Shown here: positions 1 through 8,546 of the stretch, in pieces
Position numbering within the stretch: position 1 is the first letter of the stretch
Layout: each line of letters opens with the position of its first letter
NCBI GenBank assembly: GCA_947169245.1
Contig: CAMVPA010000003.1
Location: forward strand, 52,113 to 116,112
Direction of reading: 5' to 3'
Source: an uncultured Prevotellaceae bacterium
Lineage (GTDB): Bacteria; Bacteroidota; Bacteroidia; Bacteroidales; Bacteroidaceae
DNA: 64,000 nucleotides
Position numbers and translations under genes: made by a program
The notes under the pieces: model-generated
What the model saw: only the letters and a program-made list of their open reading frames with translations
What the model was told of the DNA's origin: nothing
Database searches by the model: none

Positions 1-2
1 CC

Positions 3-3000
3 GACCAGCGCACGGAGTCGTATGACACGAGCTACAAGACTGGACCCGACGTCGAGGACATCAACCAGGACTACACGCTGAACGAGTATGAGCGCTACTA
101 CCAGTACCGCGTCCGCATCAGCGACGACGAACTGCAGGCCTACAATCGAGGCGCCAAGAGCGAGGATTCCTATATTGTAGACCACCGCGATTACACGCCG
201 AAGCTGCGCAACGGCGACTCCATCACCGTGCGCTGGTATCAGTTCCGCATACCGCTGGCCGAGTGCAAGGAGAAGGTGGGCAGTATCAACGATTTCACCT
301 CCATCCGCTTCATGCGTATGTTCCTCAGCGGCTTTGAGAAGCCCATCGTGTTGCGTTTTGGATCGCTCGACCTGGTGCGTGGCGAGTGGCGACAGTACAA
401 GCAGAGCCTACAGACAGCTGTTGGCGCTGAGACTGGAACCATGGAGATGAGCGCCGTGAACATCGAGGAGAACACCGACCGCCAACCGGTAGCCTATACC
501 CTGCCGCCGGGCATCAGCCGCGCCACCGACCCCTCGCAGCCCCAGCTAGTCGAGAACAATGAGCAGTCGCTCTGCCTGACGGTGAAGAACCTGTCGCAGG
601 GAGAATCGAAGGCCGTCTACAAGAATACGAACCTCGACCTGCGCCAATACAAGCGCCTGCAGATGTTCGTCCACGCCAACCATCTGTTGCCCAACACCAC
701 TAACCTGCAGGACGACCAGCTGGCTGTCTTCATCCGCCTGGGTTCAGACTACAAGAGCAACTACTACGAATACGAGATACCACTGAAGCTGACACCTGAG
801 GGGCACTATTCATGGAACGTCCAAAGCGACCGTCCCAAGGTTTGGCCACAGGAGAACATGCTCGACATCAGTCTCGACCTGCTGACCAAACTGAAGAAGG
901 CCCGTAACAAGGCCAAAGCCAACGGTGAAGCCAGCTACAACCAACTCTTCACCGACTATGACCCCGAACGTCCGAACAACCGCATCTCCATCATGGGCAA
1001 CCCGTCGTTAGGTGAAGTGAAGACCATGATTATCGGTGTGCGCAACCTCAGTAGCGGCATGAAGTCAGGCGAAGTCTGGGTCAACGAGTTGCGACTGCGC
1101 GAATACAACAATGAAGGCGGCTGGGCTGCCAGCGGCAACATGAACGTACAACTCAGCGACTTCGGTTCATTGAACATGACAGGCCGCTACGTCACCGACG
1201 GCTTCGGCGGTCTGGAGGAGAGCGTACTGCAACGTTCGAAGGAGACGCAGAAGCAATATGCCGTTACGGGAACCTTCGAACTGGGCAAGTTCTTCCCCGA
1301 CAAGGCAAAGGTCAACATCCCGCTCTACTACTCGCTGACGAAGGAGGAGATACGTCCGAAGTACAACCCGCTGGACACCGACATGGAGCTGGACGACGCT
1401 CTCGAGGCGATGACCGACCATGAGCGCGATTCCGTGGAGTCGATAGCCGTGACAAAGCACACGACACGCAACTTCTCCATCTCCAACGCACGCTTTGGCA
1501 TCAAGACAAAGAAGCACCCCATGCCCTACGACCCGGCAAACTTCTCTGTCAGCTACAGCCATTCACACCGCAACACGAGCGGCGAGACCACCGTCTATGA
1601 GAAAGAGGACCAGTGGCGTGGTGCCCTAAACTACACCTATTCGCCTGTCTATAAGGCCTTGGAGCCCTGGAAGAATTCGAAGAGCAAGTCGAAATGGATG
1701 CAGCTGCCCAAAGCCATCGGCCTGAACTACCTGCCGCAGACCATCTCGTTCAACACCGACATACAGCGTATATACTACGAACTACAGGAACGCGACATGG
1801 AGAACATCGAGAATCCGAACCTGCCACTGAGCTTCTCGGAACAGTTCTTATGGAACCGCGACTTCCAACTGCGTTGGGATCTGACAAAGAATCTGCACAT
1901 GGACTTCCAGTCGGCCACACATGCCGAGATTGAGGAGCCATATACGCCTATCAACAAAGACCTCTATCCAGAGCGATACACGGCATGGAAAGACTCCGTG
2001 AAACACAGCATCAGTAATCTCGGCAAACCGCTCGACTACCAACAGTCGTTCAAGGCCAGCTACCAGCTACCGCTGAACAAGTTGCCTATCTTCGACTGGA
2101 TAAACAGCGATGCCGCCTACACCGCATCTTACTCATGGCAGCGCGGCACAGAGTTGGATGACGGCACCACACTGGGCAACACCATCGCCAACAACCGCAG
2201 TCTGAACATCAACGGCGCCATCAATCTGGAGACACTCTACAATCACAGCCCGTTCTTGAAGAAGGTGAACGAACGCTTCAAGAAAGCGCCTGCCAAGAAG
2301 ACCGACAAGAACAAGAAGACAAAAAAGACCAAGGACAGTGCCGCCGGAAAAGACGGCGCGCCCGATGACGGCAAAGACGCTAAAGCCAACGCCCAAGCCA
2401 AGAAGGACGACGACAAGGAGAAGAAGGATCTGCCGAAGAACAAGAACACCTTCCAGAAGGAAATCACCTTGCAGCCCGACTCGACCATCACTATCCAGCA
2501 CAGCAAGAAGTCAAAGCGCCTGCTGGTTTCGGCTCGCACGCCAGAAGGCAAGCAGATACAGCTGAAATGGAAAGTGAAGGACGAGAACAACATCATGGTC
2601 AGCCTGCCAAAGGACATCGCGGCCCGCCTGAGAGCCAAGCCCATTGCTAAAGATACCACCCAGAATGACTCGACACTGAAGAAAAAACCAGCACCAAAGG
2701 ACTCGACACTGACACTAAAACTCAGCGTGCTGCCTAAGGAGCCGCTCGACAACCAGTGGTGGTACGACCCTGCCCAGCAGGTGGCACGACTGCTGATGGC
2801 CGTACGCACTGTCAACCTCTCCTACCGCAACCAGAGGTCCATGGCACTGCCGGGCTTCATGCCCAACGTCGGCGACGCCTTCGGCCAGCGCACAGGCAGC
2901 GTTCTGGCGCCGGGTCTTGACTTCGCTTTCGGTTTCAGTGGTGACAGCTATCTCGACAAAGCCAAGGACAACAACTGGCTGCTGATGAACGAGTCAGTGG

Positions 3001-4205
3001 CTACGCCCTCGACAAGCTCGTCGACCGAAGACCTGCAGTTGCGCGCTACAGTGGAACCGATACGCGACATGAAAATCGACCTCAACGCTTCGTATACCAA
3101 GACGCGTGCCCGTTCTGTACAGTTCATGTACGAAGGATCGCCGACAACACAAAGCGGTACGTTCAACATGACCACCATCACCATCGGCTCAGCCTTCGAG
3201 GGTATCGGCAATGCCAATAGTGGCTACCGCTCGGCAGCATTCGACCGCCTATGTGCCCTCATACCTGAGATGCAACAGCGCGTCCAGCATCAGTATGACG
3301 CCCTCGGCGCTAAAGGCGCGGTAGGCCAATACAGCGGCGACGTGCTCATCCCAGCGTTCATCGAGGCCTACACCAGCGGTGGCGGTGGTGGCATCAACAT
3401 TTTCCCTGTCCTGTCACGCATGCTGCCCAACTGGACTGTGCGCTACGGCGGACTGTCGAAGCTACCGTGGCTGGCCGACCGCTTCAAGAGCGTCAACCTG
3501 AACCACTCCTACAAGTCAGTGCTCAGCATCGGCTCCTATAGCAGCTACAGCAGTTGGACACAGCTGGACGGCGACCTGGGCTACATCGTCGCTACTGACG
3601 GCTCCATGACGCCCTCGTCCATGTACAACATCCCAACAGTGGCTATCCAGGAGTCGTTCGCACCGCTCATAGGCATGGACGTCACACTGCAGAACAACAT
3701 GACCATCAAACTGGAATATCGTTCCACTCGAAACCTGAATCTCTCGACAACCAGCGTCCAGATGAACGAGAGCCGCTCCAAGGACTGGGTGATAGGCCTG
3801 GGCTACAAGATCAGCGACTTCGACATCTTCGGCATGAGCGGAGGCAAGAAGAAGGCAAAGAAGGCCAAGGGCAGCAAGTCCAGGCAGAACAATGAGAACA
3901 ATCAGAATAACAGGAACACCCAGACGAAGAAGGGCGGCGTGAACCACGACTTGAACATGCGTCTCGACATGTCACTGCGCAAGCAGGCAGCCATTACCCG
4001 CGACATAGCCAGCGGCATCTCCTCAGCCAGCAGCGGCAACTCGGCGTTCAAACTGTCGTTTGCCGCCGACTACACCCTGTCGCGCATGTTGACACTCTCG
4101 GCCTACTATGACCGCCAGACGAACACCCCGCTGCTGTCATCGAGCAGCTACCCCACAACGACACGCGACTTCGGATTGGCACTGAAGTTCTCGCTCACGA
4201 GATAG
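3..4205 (+). CDS. sprA: SprA, type IX secretion outer-membrane translocon (5' truncated)
   Basis: This is the C-terminal part, about 1,400 residues, of a SprA-like protein. The frame is open from base 3, so the real start lies before the window; the first ATG at 228 is internal. SprA forms the very large outer-membrane beta-barrel channel of the Bacteroidetes type IX secretion system. The protein shows repeated amphipathic beta stretches, a Lys-rich low-complexity insert around 2280-2460, and ends in an aromatic-containing barrel strand (LALKFSLTR). Full-length family members exceed 2,000 residues, so roughly 40 per cent is missing. The giant secreted proteins at 20-30 kb could be clients, which is inference. 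The family call rests on overall resemblance and length. Confidence 0.85.
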   Translation, partial: DQRTESYDTSYKTGPDVEDINQDYTLNEYERYYQYRVRISDDELQAYNRGAKSEDSYIVDHRDYTPKLRNGDSITVRWYQFRIPLAECKEKVGSINDFTSIRFMRMFLSGFEKPIVLRFGSLDLVRGEWRQYKQSLQTAVGAETGTMEMSAVNIEENTDRQPVAYTLPPGISRATDPSQPQLVENNEQSLCLTVKNLSQGESKAVYKNTNLDLRQYKRLQMFVHANHLLPNTTNLQDDQLAVFIRLGSDYKSNYYEYEIPLKLTPEGHYSWNVQSDRPKVWPQENMLDISLDLLTKLKKARNKAKANGEASYNQLFTDYDPERPNNRISIMGNPSLGEVKTMIIGVRNLSSGMKSGEVWVNELRLREYNNEGGWAASGNMNVQLSDFGSLNMTGRYVTDGFGGLEESVLQRSKETQKQYAVTGTFELGKFFPDKAKVNIPLYYSLTKEEIRPKYNPLDTDMELDDALEAMTDHERDSVESIAVTKHTTRNFSISNARFGIKTKKHPMPYDPANFSVSYSHSHRNTSGETTVYEKEDQWRGALNYTYSPVYKALEPWKNSKSKSKWMQLPKAIGLNYLPQTISFNTDIQRIYYELQERDMENIENPNLPLSFSEQFLWNRDFQLRWDLTKNLHMDFQSATHAEIEEPYTPINKDLYPERYTAWKDSVKHSISNLGKPLDYQQSFKASYQLPLNKLPIFDWINSDAAYTASYSWQRGTELDDGTTLGNTIANNRSLNINGAINLETLYNHSPFLKKVNERFKKAPAKKTDKNKKTKKTKDSAAGKDGAPDDGKDAKANAQAKKDDDKEKKDLPKNKNTFQKEITLQPDSTITIQHSKKSKRLLVSARTPEGKQIQLKWKVKDENNIMVSLPKDIAARLRAKPIAKDTTQNDSTLKKKPAPKDSTLTLKLSVLPKEPLDNQWWYDPAQQVARLLMAVRTVNLSYRNQRSMALPGFMPNVGDAFGQRTGSVLAPGLDFAFGFSGDSYLDKAKDNNWLLMNESVATPSTSSSTEDLQLRATVEPIRDMKIDLNASYTKTRARSVQFMYEGSPTTQSGTFNMTTITIGSAFEGIGNANSGYRSAAFDRLCALIPEMQQRVQHQYDALGAKGAVGQYSGDVLIPAFIEAYTSGGGGGINIFPVLSRMLPNWTVRYGGLSKLPWLADRFKSVNLNHSYKSVLSIGSYSSYSSWTQLDGDLGYIVATDGSMTPSSMYNIPTVAIQESFAPLIGMDVTLQNNMTIKLEYRSTRNLNLSTTSVQMNESRSKDWVIGLGYKISDFDIFGMSGGKKKAKKAKGSKSRQNNENNQNNRNTQTKKGGVNHDLNMRLDMSLRKQAAITRDIASGISSASSGNSAFKLSFAADYTLSRMLTLSAYYDRQTNTPLLSSSSYPTTTRDFGLALKFSLTR

Positions 4206-4286
4206 ATGGTGAGTAGTGAATGGAGAGTAGTGAGTGCTGAGTAGTGAGTGCTGAGTAGTGAGTGCTGAATTAAAAACTGAGAAACA
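4206..4286. repeat. Short-phrase tandem repeat spacer between sprA and the TPR gene
   Basis: The spacer consists almost entirely of a degenerate 7-14 bp phrase (variants of gtgagtgctgagta) repeated about six times, then a short AT-rich stretch before the next start. It is one of many spacers here built from locus-specific phrases. Confidence 0.8.
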
Positions 4287-5639
4287 ATGAGACAAACGAT
4301 AATCGTCCTGCTCTGTTGGCTGTGCTGCGGCGCTGCCGCAGCCCCCCATTCAGACAAAGACACCAAAGACCCCGACAAGCTGGCAGCCTTGGGTACCGCG
4401 TGCCTGAAGAAAGGCGACATCGCAGGTGCCGAGCGCTACTACGACCTCTGTTACCACCAGAAACGCATCACCACCAGCATGATTTGCCTGGCCGGCGACA
4501 TTGCACTGGCCAAGAACGACGAGGAGCAGGCCGACTACCACTATGGCCGGGCCATCTATTTCGACCCGCGCGATCCTCTGGGCTACTGGCACTACGCCGA
4601 CATGCACAAGAAGAAAGAGCCGGCATTGGCTGTCGCCAAACTGAAACAGCTGCGGCTCTACCGCGACGACTGCCGCGTGGAACACAAGATAGCCGAGGTG
4701 TGGTATACCGGCAACAAGGTGAAGGAGGCCGCTGCCGTCTACGACTCCATACGCATCGACAGCCTCAACCGCGACGAGCTGGTGAGCTACGCCATGTCAG
4801 CCTATCTGCTGCAGGATTATCAGAAGTCGGCCGACATCGCCTTGCACGGACGCAGCGTCAGTCCACGCGACCTGGTCTTCAACCGCCTCGTGATGTATAA
4901 CTACACTGATTTGAAGCAGTACGACAAGGCGTTGGAAGCCTCAGTCGAGCTGTTCGAGCATAGCGAGCGGAAAGCGGAGGCCGACAGCGTCGCCGACCGC
5001 GAGAAGAAGACCTTCACCTATCTGGACTATATCTACTACGGCTACGTGCTCAACGGCAACGGCCGCTACGAGGAGGGCATCGCACAGTTCAACCATGCGC
5101 TGGAGCTGAACGGCGACCGCACCGACGTGATACTGGCTATCTCAAAAGCCTATGAGAACGTGGGCGACTATCCGAAAGCCGTGGAGCATTACAAACTGTA
5201 CATGGAGAAGCTGCCCGGAGAGGAGCGTACCGCCTACGTCGTCTACGAGCTGGGGCGGCTGTACTACGCCCATGGCACCAGCACACAAGAGACCAAGGAA
5301 CTGACGGCCGAGAAGCGTGATGCCCTAAAGCTGGCCGACCAGACGTTTGCAGAGGTCGAGCGTATGCGTCCCGACAGCTATCTCGGCGTCTACTGGCGCG
5401 CCCGAACGAACGTGGCACTGGATCCCAATACCGAGCGTGGACTGGCCAAGCCCTACTACCAGAAGGTGATTGAGATGACAGAAGAGACTGGCGGGTCGCA
5501 ACTGACAGAGGCCTACAAGTACATGGCTTATTACTACTATGTGAAGAAAGACCAGCAGAACACGCTGAAATATGCCGACAAGATTCTGGACATAGACCCC
5601 ACCGACAGCTATGCCCTACGGCTTAGCACTGCATTCTGA
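4287..5639 (+). CDS. Secreted tetratricopeptide-repeat protein
   Basis: A 450-residue protein with an N-terminal signal peptide (MRQTIIVLLCWLCCGAAAAP) followed by helical repeats of about 34 residues, for example the segments around residues 37-70, 75-105, 250-285 and 400-440 (FNHALELNGDRTDVILAIS, YADKILDIDPTDSYALRLS). TPR proteins are scaffolds for protein contacts, and this one is expected in the periplasm. It lies downstream of sprA on the same strand, 81 bp away, and converges with the barrel gene, whose stop is 6 bp beyond its own. A role in the secretion machinery is possible but not shown. Confidence 0.8.
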   Translation: MRQTIIVLLCWLCCGAAAAPHSDKDTKDPDKLAALGTACLKKGDIAGAERYYDLCYHQKRITTSMICLAGDIALAKNDEEQADYHYGRAIYFDPRDPLGYWHYADMHKKKEPALAVAKLKQLRLYRDDCRVEHKIAEVWYTGNKVKEAAAVYDSIRIDSLNRDELVSYAMSAYLLQDYQKSADIALHGRSVSPRDLVFNRLVMYNYTDLKQYDKALEASVELFEHSERKAEADSVADREKKTFTYLDYIYYGYVLNGNGRYEEGIAQFNHALELNGDRTDVILAISKAYENVGDYPKAVEHYKLYMEKLPGEERTAYVVYELGRLYYAHGTSTQETKELTAEKRDALKLADQTFAEVERMRPDSYLGVYWRARTNVALDPNTERGLAKPYYQKVIEMTEETGGSQLTEAYKYMAYYYYVKKDQQNTLKYADKILDIDPTDSYALRLSTAF

Positions 5640-5645
5640 CTCAAA

Positions 5646-8546
5646 TTAAAGATTGTACATCAGTCCTACGTTGAACGTATTGATGTTGCCCGAGTAAGTA
5701 CGTATCTGGTTGGAATAGTGCAACCACTGCGGACGACCGAAGCTATACATATAGAGGTTGTGTGACAGATAAGCCGACAGGCGCTCGGTGAGCCGATAGT
5801 TCAGTGTCATACCCAACAGCACATTGAAGTTTGCCGGGCTGATGCGGTTACCCACGGGCACCGTGTAGTCGGCCGACTCACCAGGTACTTTCGTCGTCTC
5901 ATTCAGATAATAGGACACAGCAAAGCCCACAAAGGGGCTCATCTCCCAACGCCTTGACGGATTCTCATTGAACAGCCCCATCAAGTCATACTGGTAAGTG
6001 AGCGCCGAGAAGAGGTAACGATAGGTCCTCACACCCATGCCAGAACGGCGCTGGCCTGCATTGTCGCCCGATGTCAGCTGGTAGGTGCATGGCTCCACAA
6101 AGTGGTCGAACGTCAGTTCCTCAGCTAAACGCACGACGCTATTGCGGAACAAACGGTAGCCGGCCATCAGCTGAATGTTGCTATTGGTACCACCGCCACT
6201 CAACCTGTATAGATCCTTATTAAAGTGGAGTCCGCCGCCCACGCCCACAAACCAACGACGGGCTACAGTATCAGCAGACAGCGTCTTCAGCCTCCGGCTC
6301 TTCTGCTGCATCAGCATGGTCAGGCCGACCTTCAATGAGAAGATGTTATGATGGTCAGCAGAGGTATAGTTAGCTGGATCGGTCGACTGCGGACGACATT
6401 CACCCAAGGTATACATCGGCTCCACATGCAGCCGCAGTCCACGGTCTACGCGAGCCCACACTTGCCCGCCCAGTCGCCAGCCACTACGCCAGTAGCGTTC
6501 CTCGATGTTGGCGTTGGCCAGATTGCCTATCAGTCGTCCGGCAATGAGGTTCAGTCCTGCGGGCGACTGCCAGTTGTAGTTGCGGCGCAACCCGAAGGGG
6601 TTGAATAACAAGTCGGCGTAAGCAAACGACAGGCGCATCTTATCATAGCGGACAAAGGTGCCATTGCTGGCTTTCACCTCACGCTCGCTCGAAGAGCCAC
6701 GAAAGAAATCGGCACCGGCACGCACGCCGAAAGCCGCCGTAGGCCACCATCCGGCACCCACCTGAATCTGTGGTTCCCACGTGTCAATGCCTTGCGTGGG
6801 CATATCGGTGATATGCTGATAGCCAAAGTCATACTCCAAGAAGAACGGCCGCGAAGACTGACTGTAGATGATATTGGCGGCATGACTCACGCCACGGCCG
6901 ACGGCCAAGCCAGCAGTAGCAATGCCACGACCAGTAGCGACACCAGCAGCAGCAAGACCACGACCAGTAGCGACACCGGCGGCAGCAAGTCCACGACCTG
7001 TGGCAACACCGGCGGCAGCAATGCCACGACCTGTGGCAACACCGGCGGCGGCAATGCCACGGCCTGTAGCAACGCCCGCGGCTGCGACACCACGGCCAAC
7101 TGCGACACCGGCAGCAGCTGCACCACGACCGAGGGCGATGCCTGCGCGTCCTAATGGATAGTCATGAGCACCATGGCCCACACCGTGACCCGTTCCCAAC
7201 CACACGTCGACTCCAAGCTTGACTCTGGCAAAATGGTCGCTGCCGGGGTTATCGCCATCACCATTATTCGTGAGCAATGCATATTGGGGCTCCAGCGTCA
7301 GGGCAACGCCGTCGGTGATACGCGACCAAAGATGGACGCCGCCATGATAGCCGAAGCCCGGATAGCGTCCCGTCCCATCGTAGAAACGGCCACCCTCATA
7401 GCCGGCCACCAGCGCCATGCCAGCCGCCGACTGCCAGAGGTCATGACGAATGGAGGCAAAGGGATTGAACAGCAGGTCGAGTCCGGCATGGTAGAAGTGG
7501 GCGTTCTTACCGCTATTCCTCGCATTACGGCTCATGTTGACATCATCGACGCCGAACTGTCCGCGGACACCAAGAACAGGCGACAGCCACCACGACAGCG
7601 AAGCCGACAGCGACGGGCCTCGCGACTTGTCGAACTGACGGCCATGGCCCTCAACGGCGGCGACACCGCCCTGGACACTCAGCACCAGAGGATGATGCAG
7701 CAGAGCAGCAGGCACGTCACCGGCCAGATAGCGCTGCTCGCGGGCAAGGGTCCGCCGGAAACTGCCCTCGTTGCCTTCGGGTGTCAGACGATTGCGCAGA
7801 TAGTAGATGTAGGAGATGTCGATGCCGCCACCCATGCGGTAGCTGTAGAACTCATACTCGGGACGCACCAGGTCGATGGCACGAGTAGAGATGTAGGCAT
7901 AGGGCTCAAGAGCGAGAGCCGCCTGAGGTCCGGCAAAGAACTTCAGCTGAAAGCCGCCACGCAGACGTCCTGTCACCTTATGGCCGCTCAGCTGGTGGGC
8001 CAACAGCTCGGCCTCGCTCTCGAAGCGCTGTGAGTAGCCCACGCCTAAACCGAGGAAGCCCGACACGTCGAGCAGCCGCTCAGGGCGGTAGCCTAACAGG
8101 TAGTTGGAGATGCTGTAAAGGAAATCGCCCTCAAGTGCGAAGTAGCCGTTAGTGGTGCTATAGAGTTCGTTAGTTGAGTGTCGCTGAATGAAGCCGACAC
8201 CGCCGTTCAGACTCAGTCGCAGGCTTCTCAAGGCGTCAATCTGACGTCCGAAGCTGAGATGCATCATATAGACCGAGGCCGGATTATAGATGTTGTTGTC
8301 GTTGATGGTCATGCGTCCGCCACCCATCCCAAAGAACGACAGTGGACGGTCGAAGCTATCGCCAGTGAAACGGTGATAGTCGTCGAGCGAATACTGCAAG
8401 GCGTTGAAATTCCGCTGTATCGGCGCCTCGTAGTTGGTTGTATCGGTCATGGCGGGAGCCAGCGAGTCGGCCGTCTCCCAGTCTTGGGCAGCAGCGCCGA
8501 GTGTCCACCACAGGACCGTCAGAAGCATCAGCAGTCGTGTCCTCAT
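5646..8546 (-). CDS. Outer-membrane beta-barrel protein with two or three barrel-like segments and an 11-residue repeat linker
   Basis: A 966-residue protein with a signal peptide (about residues 1-20, ending LGAAAQ). It has three related beta-rich segments, each carrying phrases of the type LLFNPFxxxRxxLWQSAAG followed by a GG/RFY strand, as in OmpA-type or DUF3575 barrels. Between the second and third segment (about residues 470-555) lies an Ala/Gly/Arg-rich repeat (AAAGVATGRG plus I or L). The C-terminus ends in an aromatic-rich strand (FNVGLMYNL), typical of outer-membrane insertion. The start overlaps the stop of the OmpA-like gene by ATGA, so the two are probably translationally coupled. 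The function is unknown; a surface or fimbria-related role is suggested only by the neighbours. Confidence 0.7.
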   Translation of the reverse strand: MRTRLLMLLTVLWWTLGAAAQDWETADSLAPAMTDTTNYEAPIQRNFNALQYSLDDYHRFTGDSFDRPLSFFGMGGGRMTINDNNIYNPASVYMMHLSFGRQIDALRSLRLSLNGGVGFIQRHSTNELYSTTNGYFALEGDFLYSISNYLLGYRPERLLDVSGFLGLGVGYSQRFESEAELLAHQLSGHKVTGRLRGGFQLKFFAGPQAALALEPYAYISTRAIDLVRPEYEFYSYRMGGGIDISYIYYLRNRLTPEGNEGSFRRTLAREQRYLAGDVPAALLHHPLVLSVQGGVAAVEGHGRQFDKSRGPSLSASLSWWLSPVLGVRGQFGVDDVNMSRNARNSGKNAHFYHAGLDLLFNPFASIRHDLWQSAAGMALVAGYEGGRFYDGTGRYPGFGYHGGVHLWSRITDGVALTLEPQYALLTNNGDGDNPGSDHFARVKLGVDVWLGTGHGVGHGAHDYPLGRAGIALGRGAAAAGVAVGRGVAAAGVATGRGIAAAGVATGRGIAAAGVATGRGLAAAGVATGRGLAAAGVATGRGIATAGLAVGRGVSHAANIIYSQSSRPFFLEYDFGYQHITDMPTQGIDTWEPQIQVGAGWWPTAAFGVRAGADFFRGSSSEREVKASNGTFVRYDKMRLSFAYADLLFNPFGLRRNYNWQSPAGLNLIAGRLIGNLANANIEERYWRSGWRLGGQVWARVDRGLRLHVEPMYTLGECRPQSTDPANYTSADHHNIFSLKVGLTMLMQQKSRRLKTLSADTVARRWFVGVGGGLHFNKDLYRLSGGGTNSNIQLMAGYRLFRNSVVRLAEELTFDHFVEPCTYQLTSGDNAGQRRSGMGVRTYRYLFSALTYQYDLMGLFNENPSRRWEMSPFVGFAVSYYLNETTKVPGESADYTVPVGNRISPANFNVLLGMTLNYRLTERLSAYLSHNLYMYSFGRPQWLHYSNQIRTYSGNINTFNVGLMYNL
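6891..7133 (-). repeat. 33-bp tandem repeat encoding an 11-residue Ala/Gly/Arg unit
   Basis: Seven to eight in-frame units of 33 bp encode AAAGVATGRG followed by I, L or V. GRG recurs every 11 residues. The units are very alike at the DNA level (for example the two starting at 6925 and 6958), which points to recent expansion or homogenisation. The repeat sits between two barrel-like segments and may be a periplasmic or surface linker of variable length. Confidence 0.85.

Noticed and set aside
6792..7154. Ser/Thr/Gly-rich plus-strand frame opposite the barrel gene
   Set aside because: It is the antisense reading of the 33-bp repeat in a real gene.
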